NCBI GenBank assembly: GCA_020744425.1
Contig: JAGMUV010000048.1
Coordinates: 217,815 to 281,814 of the forward strand
Direction of reading: 5' to 3'
DNA length: 64,000 nt
From: Dactylonectria macrodidyma
Lineage: Eukaryota; Ascomycota; Sordariomycetes; Hypocreales; Nectriaceae
The notes under the pieces: generated by a model
What the model was told of the DNA's origin: nothing
Database searches by the model: none
The model's input: the letters and a program-made list of their open reading frames with translations, nothing else
Position numbers and translations under genes: made by a program
Part shown: piece by piece, positions 10,510 through 22,204 of the stretch
Numbering within the stretch: position 1 is the first letter of the stretch
Layout of the letters: each line of letters starts with the position of its first letter

Positions 10510-12011
10510 GTTGGTAGGCGCTTCTTCTTCAATGGCCAGATGCAGCTTGGATATCTTTTTCCTGAATCCAATGGCGGCCAATCTTGACCTGAATACTCTG
10601 CAGATCCATCACTTGGGGCCAGAATGGCTGGGTCGTCGCTTGGCCAACATGGCTGGTCAACCAAAGTCAAGTGCGATAGGTCAATCGCGTTGGGTCCATA
10701 ACAAACGGATAGGTACCTACCTACCTAGGTGCCTCCCTGCCTGGCCAGCAGTAGTGAGTGAAGCTGGATCCAGATACCTTGCCCAGGGTTCTGATCATCG
10801 CAGGTAGTCTAGATCGACTCGGTGTACATGGACTAGTCCGGCGGCGGAGAAAAGAGCGGGCAAGTCGAGCTGATGAGGCAGATTTATACCCATGCGAGCC
10901 ATGTCAGAGTCTAGTTAACACGGCTTTCGACGTCAGATAGTGTAGGCGGCGGTTCTGGAACCGATATAAATGGTGTCGATGTGCTGATCCCAGGGATACG
11001 CCTGGTTCATTGTAGAATGGGAGCCCTGACTACTAGGAGAATATTGATTTCCTCGACCGAGAGGCGGGAACATATGGAGACGCATGGTTGACCGATTTGG
11101 TCGACTTTCTTCACCAGCCCCTGGTTCGCACTCGTATGGATCATCCGAGAGGTCGTCACGGCTCCACGAGCAGATATGTACTACCACGATCGCTATATCA
11201 GCTTCTTTTCCATGTCCGCAGTCGCTGAGACGTTTGCCGATAAGGAGCAGGCGCCTTATGTAGCTAGACTACAGCTTATCAGTTGCCGATGTTTTTATAT
11301 GAGTTGCCGACCATCTCGATAACATCTTAATACTTACCAGCAAGCACATCATAATGTAAGGAAGCATCTTTAAATATTTCCCAATATCAGCACCGAACTG
11401 CACAAGGGAAAGGGGACTGAAGGCCTCCCATCTTAGGTGCTAGACTGGACCCATGCCGCCTATATATGCACCGCTTCACCCTACCCAGGTCGCCAGATCT
11501 GAAGAAGTCGAGGTATCGAGCATCCAAGGATACACCTCCGTACATGGCTTCGGGTTCAGAAAAGAACAGCCTCATTGCTGCTGGCGGCTGCATAGACGTG
11601 ATTGTAGACGTAGGCCCAGTAAACGTGCCTCTCTCGATGCGGCTGGTCTTTCAGAAGTCGACGTGTGGGCGCTGCACCTTAAGGGAGTGAGACGTCTTGT
11701 CGAATGGCACGATAAGTAGGTCCTTGTTCTTTAGTGAACCCTCGGAAGTTCCGTGGATAGCGAGCCTAGGTATCGTTGCTGAAATCGTAGGGGAGACCAT
11801 CTGGCGGACCATGATTGGCGACAGAACTCGCCTAGAGCGGCCTACTCCCATGGTGTTTAGGACGCATTACCAGGGCTCGATCACGGCACTATGTAGCATC
11901 TCTGTATTTGAAAACGATTTAGGGCTAACACCATAAGCTGAAGAGATGGAGCCCAGGGCTTAGGAAGCAAGCTATATTATGCAGAGAGGCTATGGAGTGG
12001 TATTCGGTGGG
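10510..12011. other. Gene-poor interval with possible decayed coding sequence
   Basis: No certain gene. On the minus strand a frame runs from 11851 to 11387 with one stop (TGA), and an 84-codon frame lies at 10933-11187. Between them is a GTAAGT donor-like site. These might be parts of one decayed gene, but I recognise no domain and the frames do not join convincingly. Confidence 0.35.
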
Positions 12012-12228
12012 GATAAGTATGTTTGTGTCCGTCAAAGGATCCATGGGGATATCATTGGAGTTTGGTATTGCATTGGCGGGGGAACTGAGTTGTATGCAAC
12101 CCTGGATCACAACATAATGTTGTCGTTGGAGTTTTGGTACTCCTTGAATAAGAGACCTGAGTTGTATCTTATCACGGGATCCAATATGCTGCTGTCGTTG
12201 GAGTTTGAGACATTTACCATGCCCGCCC
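12012..12228 (+). repeat. 72-bp degenerate tandem repeat, about three units
   Basis: Units start at 12012, 12084 and 12156 and share TCGTTGGAGTTT- and CTGAGTTGTAT-like blocks. The period is exactly 72 bp, so an open plus frame (11979-12233) reads as 24-residue repeats of the ELYxxxxxxNxxLSLEF type. I do not recognise the repeat as a known domain. The frame begins and ends without clear gene signals. Confidence 0.7.
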
Positions 12229-12581
12229 ATTAGGTTTCAAAGACACACCCTGGGAAGTCTAGTGCTAACATGGTCACCATCTTTCTCCAACTCACTGTTT
12301 TGCCGCCATCTCAAAGCTTTTACTGCCTCTTACTCCGGTGTGAGGATACTCAGGGCATAGTGCGGAACTCTCCCGATCAGATGGTGAAAGCAGCGCGATC
12401 CAACAATCTTGGGACATCTGCCCTGCTCAGATAGTCTAGTGCAAGCCACATAACCTCGAGGTGGCACTGCAACTTGGGCATTGAAAGTGGTACTCATCCT
12501 TAGACTTCATGGTATTATTATCAATTCTACGCTTAATATTCAGCTAGCCCTGCTACTCAGCAGCTAAACACTGCCATATAT

Positions 12582-14557
12582 TCAGTTCTTGGCACTTTTG
12601 AATTCAGCCACCCATGTCTTCATATTCTCTACCTGCTCGTAAGCGATCCGCTTTGCGTTCTCGTTCGCATCCCAATTCGGCTTGTAGTAATCAGAGCAGT
12701 GGACGCCGCCAGGGATCACACGAACAGGAAGTTCTGCGGTGCTTCGAAGCGGACCATCAGGCCGGTCGACAGAGCTCACAGTCGCGTCGCGCCAAGGGTC
12801 AAACTGGCCGTTGGCGTACATGAGTCGAGTTGTGTTTGTTACAGACCAGCCACCAGTGTATGCGTTGATCTGCTCTACAGTCTTTCCCTTTTGTATCCCG
12901 TAGCCGTCGGGAAAGAAAAGCGAGCATTGCTTTTCCCAGTAGTGTCTGTTGGCAAGGCGGGAAACGATAGTTGGGCGGTTTTTGGGAGCTCCATCCTGCC
13001 AGAACATCAAGCTTTGTGAAGTTAGCATCTTTCAGCGATGCAACAAGATGGGGACAGAACGAATGGGAATATAGATGAAAAACGTACGGTTCGTTGCAAA
13101 GCAGCCAGGTCCATTGGCGGTTCGCATAGTTGCCAGGGCTAAGATCCATATACATCACATTCGACGAGTTCAAGCTGGCAAAGCAAGCAATGTTGTATTC
13201 ACCCTTCCAGTCATCATAAGGGCCAGAATCACAGTCTAGTGAAAGAACCGAGAATGTTGATTAGCCTCATGCAAGTGATGATATTCGAGCAAGGAGAACC
13301 CTTTCACTTACAGCCTGGAACGAGCACCTCTCTTGCCCACTTGGCGTAACCCTCGAGAGCCCGGACTCGACCAACACCTTCTGGTCCGGGGACAGACTTT
13401 GTCGAATTGGGCCACACATTCTGGAAAGAAGTATCAATTAGCCCAGCCATCCTTGATTTCAATAGCATGGTTCGCGAGTAAATGGAGTGAGTGTACCTCG
13501 ATGTAGTCGCAAAACTGGTGGTAGGAATTATATCCTTGCACTTTCTCCGAGTAAAACTGAGTCGACTGCCAGGACCATGGTCCATTCTCAAGCGCACTTT
13601 TAGAAACAAAAAAACAAACACATTAGTTTCAGTCTCTTTGATTGGAGGTATTCCCGCTATGTATAGTACATATGATATGCACTCTCGGTCTTGTTAAGGG
13701 GCGACTTACGAAGCAAAATCGGCATCTTCAAGGCCGCTGAGCAAAAATTTGGCCTTCAGCTTCTTTTTCTCGGTTTTGCTGCCGTGCAGGAGAACATGGT
13801 CTATGTAGTTGATGACCTTGCCGAGATCCTTGCTGCAATTCCGTGGAGTCGCCTCCATGACGGGACGAAAATATTGCCAGAAATCGCCAACGGCCTGAAC
13901 GACACCGCTGGTGCCGTGATAGGCCCAGAAGGTGCCAGGCTCAACAGACGCGAGCCAGCCAGCCAGGGCACCTGGATATGAACCTCCAGAGAAGATCCAT
14001 GGCGCCTTGTCAGGAGCACTCCCGCCGCTACCATCAAACGGTGGCTTGAAGTTGTTGGCGAAGTAGACATTGTCCTTGATGCTGTTTTCCAAGGTCAAGT
14101 ATTGCAGGTTTTCGCTTGTCAACTCTTGGAACGGAGACGACTCGCCCCAATATCGGTGCTCCATGATGACAACAGCGCCGCCCAGTTGTTCGGCGAAGAG
14201 ACCGGGCAGTCGCTTCGAGGTCGGGAACGATATGTTGAAGCCGTCACCACTTTGCTCTCCAGGGTTGTAAAAGATGATGGGAGAGCCAGGTCCCTTCCAG
14301 TACTGGGTTCCGTACCAGTACCGTTGACGAAATGTACCCAGGCTGGGGTTGGAGTGATCGAGGAGCTGGTCAAAAGTACCCCAGCCATTGGTGTTGGGAT
14401 TGTCATTGTCGTTGACAGCGGCGAGACTGAACTCAGCTCCTTCTTCTTCTTCGTACACAGGGCCAAGCTGCAGCCCGTGTCCGCGGAAGAAGGTAGCAGA
14501 TGCACAGCTCGAGAGTAGGAGTAGCCTGAGAGCCACCAAGCTTGAGTTCAGTCTCAT
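12582..14557 (-). CDS. Secreted serine peptidase, family S28 (prolyl carboxypeptidase/dipeptidyl peptidase type)
   Basis: An extracellular or vacuolar exopeptidase expected to cleave near proline (family knowledge). Five exons on the minus strand: 14557-13710, 13596-13497, 13420-13312, 13235-13088 and 13011-12582. Introns of 76-113 bp have GT-AG ends and matching phases, giving 544 residues. The start at 14557 puts a signal peptide first (MRLNSSLVALRLLLLSSCAS). An upstream in-frame ATG would bury it. The nucleophile serine is in GGSYPGALAGW, the aspartate in NGQFDPWRD and the histidine in PGGVHCSDYY, in the order Ser-Asp-His used by S28. Length suits the family, and several N-glycosylation sites are present. 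No stop or frameshift is seen, so it is probably active. The gene stands alone. Confidence 0.93.
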
Positions 14558-15240
14558 GGTCACTAGTGGCGTGTTCAGGCACTTTCTATGATAGAATTGA
14601 TCAAGTTCTCCTTGGCAGAGGAGAAAAATGAACAATACGCGTCACCAGCGCGCTCTTTTGTACGTAAACTACAACAAGTTTCCGCCGCGACTCGGTTTCG
14701 ACGTGCCGAACCCGTAAATTGTGGGCTGGCTTCCCCTGCAGTCCGATGTCTGATCTTCACCTACACGAGATTTCCGCTAAGTACCTAGCCAGTGGGAAGC
14801 ATTTTACAAGTACATAATATCAAAGATCCCCGGCCTTTGGGTAGGTAGTATAGAGAAACGGTAGCAAGACGTGTAGGGTTACTGCAGATAAGGAGCAGAA
14901 GTATCCTCCTTCTTAAATAGGCCTAGATAAATTGAAAAAGTGCTTCTGTGGACCGATGCAGCAAACACCTGATTGGCGGAGTGCTCAGGGGCAGTTAAAT
15001 GGAGACTGTACTTTTGCTTGGGCGAATACGGAGTAGAACATATCGAGAAGTTCCTAGCAGACAGACAGCTTGGGTGGGGAGCCAAAAGTTCCACCAAACT
15101 TGCGCCGACAGAAATGGAGAGAACCGAGGCCAAATCATGAGGCCAAATATAACAAGACATGATGTGATTTAGTATTGACATGATGTCATCCTGCTTTAAG
15201 TACACCAAAATGTGAGAGTACAGCTCAGACAGTAATACCA
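14558..15240. other. 5' flank of the S28 peptidase gene
   Basis: Contains the promoter side of the minus-strand peptidase gene. A 120-codon minus frame at 14879-15241 shows no domain, and I leave it uncalled. Confidence 0.4.
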
Positions 15241-15441
15241 CGACTTTTTAATACGCGGGCCGGCCTCCAAGCGCTGCTCGGCTTCTTCGTCACACTCCTC
15301 GACGTGGACCCGAACCATGTTGAAGCCAACCTCTTTTCACCGCCAACTCCCTACTTCAGGCCACATATCGCATGCGAAGTCGGTGGGATGAAGATGGCGC
15401 GGCTACAGCGGTCGAGAACAAGAGAGATGTGCGACAAGTGA
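15241..15441 (+). pseudogene. Unidentified protein fragment, C-terminal
   Basis: An open frame enters at about 15241, reads AGLQALLGFFVTLLDVDPNH, continues VEANLFSPPTPYF and ends at TGA 15439-15441. The composition is protein-like and balanced, but there is no ATG and I cannot assign a family. It is probably the tail of a broken gene. Flanking sequence gives no upstream exon. Confidence 0.3.
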
Positions 15442-15734
15442 ATAACAAACAGGAGTGCCACCACTGGGACGGGTGGCATAGTAGTCACCCGTCCCTATGA
15501 CTTTCCGTCATCCTACCCTCGCTCTTTCAAGGTGGTAAGATAGAGTGTTCCCAAAGGTTCCTGTAGAAAGATGATGTCATATTGCTCGGAATCTGGCGTG
15601 CCAGTCCACTTTCGTTGATAAAATCACCCTGGCGACTTCAATGCCAGATATCATATTTAGCAGACGGGACAGACTACAAAACAGGCTCAGATATCGCGTC
15701 CTAAACATCAGAAAACAACCTTAACCCCAGATAT

Positions 15735-16160
15735 CTCGAAAGGTCCACTTGGGAATACCATCGACCTTACTTTTATGAATATTCATCTTGCTGAAGTCAT
15801 CATTAACATTGAGGGATCACCTCGCTATAAGCTCTGATCACTTTACACTCAGCCTAACCATCCTGGACATAAAGCATGCCCTAATACAACCAGGTAGGAT
15901 CCATGTAATAACAGATAACAAGCTCAAGCTCTTCATAGAACTCGTAGAACTCGGAGACATAGGAATCCCTGTCGCTGCTTCTACCTCGCGGGAGCTCGAC
16001 GAGCTTGCCTCTGCGCTTATAAGCCTCCTAACCTCGGCAGCAAATTCAGCTGGCCGGCCTACGTGGAAGGGGGCACGCATTGCTCCCTGGTGGACTGAAG
16101 AGTATGCTGGTGCTGCAGCTAGATATAGACCTATAAGAAGACTCTACACTCTCTCTATAA
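15735..16160 (+). mobile_element. LINE fragment (Tad1-like): end of endonuclease and linker
   Basis: Pieces read STIDLTFMNIHLAEVI, matching the last motif of the LINE apurinic-type endonuclease (S-T-I-D-L-T). This is followed by ELDELASALISLLTSA and ARIAPWWTEEYAGAAARY, which match the linker before reverse transcriptase (PWWT-x-E). Frames shift at about 15790 and 15850. No reverse transcriptase follows, so the copy is truncated. Confidence 0.6.
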
Positions 16161-16889
16161 CGTCGAACCTCAGAGGATGACATCCAGAGCCTCGATTGCT
16201 ACATGGAAGCAAAAGTGAGGCAGGCGACATGTACACCGCCGCACCCATCAAGCCAATCGAACAGTGCCACAACACAATACGTCTGGGCTGGACGAAACAA
16301 AGGCGTTGGCTCCGCCAAATCAAGGCAGCGCCGAGGCAGAATTTATCGCAGATCTCAGTAAGACAGTGGACCTAATGGCTCTCAGACCCCAAGGGTCGAC
16401 AAGACCTGGTGGCTTTTCGCACTTCATGTTCAGCATGGACATCACAGCCAAAGGCAAAGTCGATGATTAGGCTCGCTCTTGAGTTCGGCCCAATAGCCTT
16501 ACCGGCAACGCATGAATGGTAGGCACAGGGAACCACGGACTGGAACGTGCGGCAGCCGTGCTATCCCTCGCGTGCCCATGGTTCGGGCCGCTACTAAACC
16601 GTCCCAAAGTCAGGTGTAACGTAGCCGTCTGCTGGCCGTTCTGAAGAGCCCATGAAAGCAACTAACCACACGTTTCGGAAATATTACACTTAATCCGTAA
16701 CTTACGTAGGAGTACGCGCAACGCAGAACTAGCCCCTCAGCTACTGCGAAGTGGCTGACCACCTCGCTTTAAGCTGTCTTTAGGTGGCACGTTTAGTGCT
16801 TCGAATTTTATGTAACCTCGGCCCTCTCGACAACGTAGGGTGGGGACCCACAACACCGTCACCCCACATCACCGTCACCCCTAAATGCC
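16161..16889. other. Intergenic region, nothing certain
   Basis: Moderate GC. A short frame at 16264-16470 may be LINE-derived, but I see no diagnostic motif. Confidence 0.35.
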
Positions 16890-17410
16890 TTACATCGCGA
16901 TAATGCCTTTAACTTCAATCTGCGATTTCTTAACCAATATTGCATTAATTAACTAGCTATAACTGCCACTCTATAAATATCTTCTCTTTTTCTACCTGTG
17001 TAATTTCTAGCGCCTCTTTAAAAAGATCAGGCCTGTGAATCTTTTCAAAGCATGCCTGCACTATTATAGCTTTATAACGAGCTGCTACAAGCTTTAGGAT
17101 AGTTATAAAGGCTTTATTAAGTTTATAGTCAATGGCTTTTTAACTTATGGCCTTATGCGAGACATTATCTTTTTTAAGGAACTTAACCTTCTTATTAAGG
17201 CTATGATAAAGCCATTCTTTCTCTTAAAGCCTCTTTCTATTTTTAAAATAATTGCTTAAAGGTTATAATTAAGCTTATTTATATTATTATAAAGTAGATT
17301 TACTAGAGATATTAAATTCTTAGTACTCTTTAAAGTTATAAAAATATTAGGATATTTGAATTTTCTTTTCTAAAGCGTTTAGAGGGGTGTAATTATTACT
17401 AGGGGCTGCT
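16890..17410 (-). other. AT-rich RIP-like island
   Basis: Strongly AT-rich against both neighbours, with sharp edges. On the minus strand a partly open frame contains FITILKLVAARYKAIIVQA, interrupted by TAA codons. It resembles a RIP-mutated repeat with decayed coding sequence. The family is not recognised. Confidence 0.45.
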
Positions 17411-18160
17411 TAGTGTTACGGCTTGGTTCACTGGAACAGCGATAGGGGCCCTATAGTGCAGTAATGTGCCCGGATGATCGCTACCACAGCGATTATTGAC
17501 CAATCTTTTGCCCCCTGGTACAGCAGTCGTTCTTCTAAATCTCTCGCAAAAGCGCTAGAAAGGCGCCGTCACGTCCTTGCTCCTTCAAACATGACACTCG
17601 AATGAAGGAACCGATGTGCAGCCCGAAGCGGTAATGGCTCTCTGTTCCCCACTGGCCGTCTCTCAGAAGTTGACGGAGGGATTGCGAAACTTCCAATGCT
17701 CTGTGAGGCTTGCAAAAGCCGCCCTCATGTCCGATGTCTGGACGTGGTGTGCCCTAACATTACCTCCTTGCGAGGATACGTCGCAAGCTCCAAAGACAGG
17801 TAACCGTCAGCGGCTGTCCGTAGAAAGTAGCAGATCGACACCACTAGCTTGCCAGTCAGCCGCCAGTGCAATTGCATCATATCAAGCACTCAGCTACAGA
17901 ACATAAGGGAGGAGGTCTACTATATTGACCCCATAGTCACTTAAGCTACAACCCGCGTATCTAAACAGCCCACCCCCGAATATTAATCCGTGACGCCCCA
18001 CTTCTACAAACATGGTCAGCCATAAAAAGTCGGTGGCTGTGTCCGCCCAGTGTCAGAAATTAAAGACCTTGATCCTAGGCTCAAGGAGTCGAGTCTCCTC
18101 ACAGCACTAATTAACCAAACACCCTATTCCTTCTGTACAGTGTCCCATGCAGGAGCCGCA
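17411..18160. other. Upstream region of the membrane-protein gene
   Basis: Normal composition. A 96-codon frame at 17616-17906 shows no domain. It contains the 5' flank of the gene at 18161. Confidence 0.35.
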
Positions 18161-19089
18161 ATGGATACACGGTCATCACACCGGAATGAACTCTTAATTG
18201 GACCAGCTGCCGATGAACAAAAAGTTTCAGAAATTTTGGAGCACGACACACCAGAACAACAGCAGTACCGCGCCTTCATCGACATACCACGACCCGTTCG
18301 AATCCCCAGCCAAAGCCGTCTGCTGTCCCACCGCTTCGACAAAGGCGCGGCAATCCTGGTGTCAAAGACCGAGTGTATTCGGAGGACCCATCGACCCACT
18401 CGGCCAAAGCTCCGGGACGCTGCCGTCCACCAAAATATCGGAGCATACATCGTCATCGGGACCGTGGATACCGACACCGGAGAGACGCTGGAGTGTCTCC
18501 AAGAGCTCGCAGGTTCAGATGGGAAACCCAAAGATCTCATCGCATCGATTCACCGCGCCGTCTGTGCCCTACGGCCCTGGTACATCCGTCTCTTCACCCT
18601 CAAAACCGTCGGTGCGTTTGGTTTGTATGAATGCCACACGCCCGCGGGTCACCACACGATATTGGAGCTGTCAGATACGGCGAAACTGGCCCTCTTGGAG
18701 CTGTACTACGACTTTGTAGCGCATCGCAAAGACGAGAGAGAGGAGTGGAAGGCATGGGTGCAGAAGAACTTGAACTCTGGAGACACCTTTCCCGGAAGCC
18801 GCCGGCTCGGGCTGAGACTTATACTGAAATGGTCTGCGTGGAAGATCATCACGTACGTCTCCGTTCCGGTTATTGCCAGTCTTATATTTGGACTGTCGTA
18901 TACTCTGGCTGTAAAAGGACCTGACGTCGATGAGGTCGCTGTGCTTCAGACTGCGTGGACTGTCTCATCCTATATCGTGACTACCGCGGGAGGTGAGCTA
19001 TCTAATGAGCCCGGATGAAAGCAATGTGCTAAGAGGATGTAGTAATTATTGCCGTTTTGGCGGCCATCACAAGCTTGAAAGACCATTGA
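18161..19089 (+). CDS. Conserved-looking hypothetical protein with two C-terminal membrane segments
   Basis: The first in-frame ATG is at 18161 (an earlier reading uses GTG, which fungi do not). A 50-bp intron at 18993-19042 (GTGAGC...GTAG) restores the frame and gives 292 residues, ending VLAAITSLKDH at TGA 19087-19089. Residues 1-200 are soluble, with a block HQNIGAYIVIGTVDTDTGE, then ECLQELAGSDGKPK. Helices are predicted by eye at about 229-250 (ITYVSVPVIASLIFGLSYTL) and 263-287. I do not know the function. From memory it resembles lineage-specific fungal families often found near repeats, but that is only an impression. No RIP stops are seen, although LINE debris follows immediately. Confidence 0.7.
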
Positions 19090-19261
19090 AGTTGTCGAAA
19101 TTTCACGAGCTTTAACTGCACTAGTTATCTATAAGGCCTAGCTAATATCTAGCAAGGCCCTCTAGCAAGCTCTTTTAAAAGGGTAGCCTTAACTTATATA
19201 TTACTAAGATTACTATATAAAGCAGAGGATCAATATAAAGGAACTACAGAGATTAAATAAA

Positions 19262-20140
19262 ATGCCAGCCTGACCTGGCTGGAGACAGTTCCCGACGATC
19301 ATCTGATAGTCTACTCAGACGGATCGAAGGGCCCTACTGGGGCTGTCAGCTGGGGCTACGTCATCTATCGAGCAGGCTGGAAGGTTGCCGAAAGGAAAGG
19401 CCGACTTGGTCTAGCAGAAGTCTTCGACGGAGAAGCGGAAGGGGCCCGCTACGGACTCCAGCGAGCCCGACAGCTCAGCCAAAACAACACAAATCCCCGT
19501 ATGCATCGACAACACACCAGTCATCCAAGGGCTGCTAGGACAGGCCCCGGCAAGCTCGCAGGAGGCCTTCCTAGACTTCCAGCAGATAGCAGTCACAGTC
19601 CAGGTCCAGGTCCAGGTCCATTAGGTCCCAGGGCACCAGGGAATCTAAGGAAATGAATAGGCCGACCAGCTAGCAAAGGCAGGGGCCGCGCTTCCAGAAG
19701 ACAAGTAGGCGCCGCCTATAATAGCCGGAGTTAGCGACCTAAGAAAGGCAAAGACCAGGACCCAATTCTCAGCCTAGTGGGCAGCAACAGCCCCTACCTG
19801 CTGAGGATATCGAGACCTAGGCCTCAAAGCCTCCCTAGCCGACTCAAAGGAACTAGACCTCCCTCGCCTAACAGTACATAACCTGCTCGCCGCGAGGTCA
19901 GGGCATGGCGATTTCGACTGATATTACCGCCATTTTAAATACAAAGACAACAAACTCTGCTCTTACGGAGGGCTACGGGCCCCGGAACATCTTATCTATT
20001 GCCAAAAGGCCAAGCAGCTGCTGCAGCAATAGCCGGTCTTCAAGCCTAAGCCCAAGGGACTACTAGCTATGCTTAATAGCTAGCCCTCAGGACTACGCGG
20101 CCTTCCTGAAGATCACTAGGTTCTTTAAGATAATCGGCTC
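19262..20140 (+). mobile_element. LINE fragment (Tad1-like): RNase H and C-terminal zinc-like region, RIP-damaged
   Basis: Reads TWLETVPDDHLIVYSDGSKG, then GLAEVFDGEAEGARYGL, carrying the RNase H acidic residues (YSDGS and the GEAEG glutamate). One frameshift near 19487 leads to IDNTPVIQGLLGQAP. VPGHQGI follows, preceded by TAG where W belongs, then ADQLAKAGAALPED and, further on, ARSGHGDFD with TAG for the next W. The end resembles the C/H-rich tail of fungal Tad elements (APEHLIYCQKAKQLL). Stops are almost all TGG-to-TAG or CAA/CAG-to-TAA/TAG, as RIP produces. It is in the same orientation as the fragment at 15735 but separated from it by a gene, so the two may be independent insertions. 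Confidence 0.7.
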
Positions 20141-20359
20141 GCCGTCTCTCATGACCTAAGCCAGCAGACCCCCATTATTTCTCTGCTAGCAGCTCCAGCA
20201 GCCCTTTGAGAGCTTTCTCAACCACCTCAGACCTTGACCTCAAGACCCCTATAACAGCTTTTCTAGGCCGAACAAGAGCTCGAATGAAGGAGCCCACGGG
20301 TGCGGATCGTAAATTTCCTAGCTACTAGGCCAGATGCTCAGGATATCCTATGACTTACC
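20141..20359. other. Short gap between LINE relic and NLR pseudogene
   Basis: Decayed sequence. No motif seen. Confidence 0.4.
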
Positions 20360-22204
20360 TTAGCCGTTAGATAGTCTTCTGCATGCCACATGCCCCTCGA
20401 GACGCTGGAGCGCCTTGCGCTCCCTTGGCGTTAAATCTCTCTCTCTCTCTCTCCGTCTCACTGGACTATCGACCGACACCCCGGCCTCGAGGAATACTCG
20501 CGCTATCTCCTCATTCTCAGTCGAGGCAGCGTAGTGAAGCGGGGTCATGTTATTGACGTCCACGGCCATCTCTGCTCCACGCCCGAGGAAGAGGTCAACA
20601 CATCTTATCCAGCTTTGGAGTACGACGTGATGCAATGGCATTTTCCACTCGATGTCACGCACATTCACGTCGGCATTTCGTTCAAGCAGCCACTCTGCGA
20701 TAGGCTTGTATTGGTTCCTCACCGCCTAGAGCAGGCAACTACTAGGTACTTTTGACTGAGAGGATAAGAAGGAAGAAATGAGCTCCTCCGCGTCAAGCGA
20801 GGTGGAACAGGCATATAGGATCCAATTTTGCGCAGCGTATTCGAAAAATGGATTAAGAGCCCCCGGCTCGTATGCTTTTTTCTATTAGATAAAATCCGTC
20901 GTCAAATATACCGAATGAGAGGTAAGTGACATAGATTTTAATAATATCGGTCTCTGCATTTAGAAACTAAACTTTGCGCCTCCGCTGGAAGTACTCCTAA
21001 GCCATGTAATAGACCAACCGGATGATACTGCTTTCTTCATTGACAGTTACCAATCCAGCATATATGGAGATCATATCATCAACTCGTGAAACATCCTCTT
21101 TATCGAGCTCCAAGTCGCCATCCTCTACGGCAAGCGCCTATTAGAGTTCCGAAGTAGTGAGTCGCCTCTTTGCACAAGTGATCCATGACAGAACCTGCGT
21201 AGCCAGGTTCTCCAGGTCGGCATCATAACCTGTAATCCGCTTCATAGCTTCGTCATAAGCATGATCGTATCCCCTTGGCCCGTTGGGAGATACTTGAGTG
21301 CATCTTATATCTTCTGAAGCGTTTTATTTTTACCTACAAATTCGGAATGAAGCTGCGCAAGGAGAAACCTATTAAAGGTAAGCCACGCAGCCTATTTAGG
21401 GGAGCAAGGGAATACGTACATTCCATCAACAGCCTTCGCAATCTCGTTCTTAATCTTTTCACAGCATGTGTCCAACAATCTCAGCCCGGATTGCGATATT
21501 CGACCGTTCAGATACTGGCGCACATCCTCGTCACTCGCACGGATCTCCAGCATCGTGCTGGCACTGAATCTGTCGGTAATTTCGGGGATATGCCTGGAAG
21601 TTGCGAAAATATTTGCTCCGCACCCGGCCGATAAGTTGAAAACCTCTGGTAAAAATCTAGCCCGGTAACCATCAGTTCCTTGGCATTCGTAAAGAGTCAT
21701 TTTAGCCCGTCGTACGCTGCAGAACCGGTCTTGGAGGCTTGCCGAGGTTGTTTGGAACGACATCAGGCTGCTGAGGGCTTGCTGGAGAGTGGCCCCAACG
21801 AGGAGGTAGGATCGTGGTCTGCCATCCTTGGACTTGACCTTCTGCCGCAACTAATATCTCATGATATTTGCCCGTCTTCCTGACAACGTATGGAGGCGGT
21901 GTTATGTGGCTAGAAACAGCGCCGGTCCACTCCGTTCAAGAATATGTCTTTGATGCCACAATCGGACAAAGCTCCATCCAGAGTCCTCTGTAAAGTCACG
22001 ATTTGGTTGGGTAGAAGCATCTAATCGACGTTCTACCTCCTCGGCATCGAGATTGTCTTGATACACTTCTGCCGCTTGTAGGACAAGGGCATCTCGTTCG
22101 GTGTTCATCGCCCGACATTCCAGGATGAGATGTGGGAGGCTAGACAGAACTTCCAGTTGCTTGGTCAACAGACGCCTTTCGGGCCTTGATGTTGCCTCGA
22201 ACAA
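20360..22204 (-). pseudogene. RIP-damaged NACHT-ankyrin STAND gene
   Basis: On the minus strand, separated readable pieces keep the order of a fungal NLR. An N-terminal stretch lies at 22204-21902. The NACHT domain is at 21850-21392 (YECQGTDGYRARFLPEVFNL, CGANIFATSRHIPEITDRF, IRASDEDVRQYLNGRI, KAVDGM). The post-NACHT winged-helix region is at about 21290-20935 ([34 protein letters not shown]). Ankyrin repeats are at 20722-20360 (ADVNVRDIEWKMPLHHVVL, MTPLHYAASTENEEIARVFL). After TTSEL two stops replace the expected Q-H, and after YYMA a TAG replaces the Q of Q-E-Y-F. No Walker A was found, so the P-loop exon is missing or destroyed. A different subfamily from the gene at 488 is likely, because its NACHT sequence diverges strongly. 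Confidence 0.75.

Noticed and set aside
18050..18160. Earlier start for the membrane-protein gene
   Set aside because: That reading begins at GTG, not used as a start in these fungi; the first ATG is at 18161.
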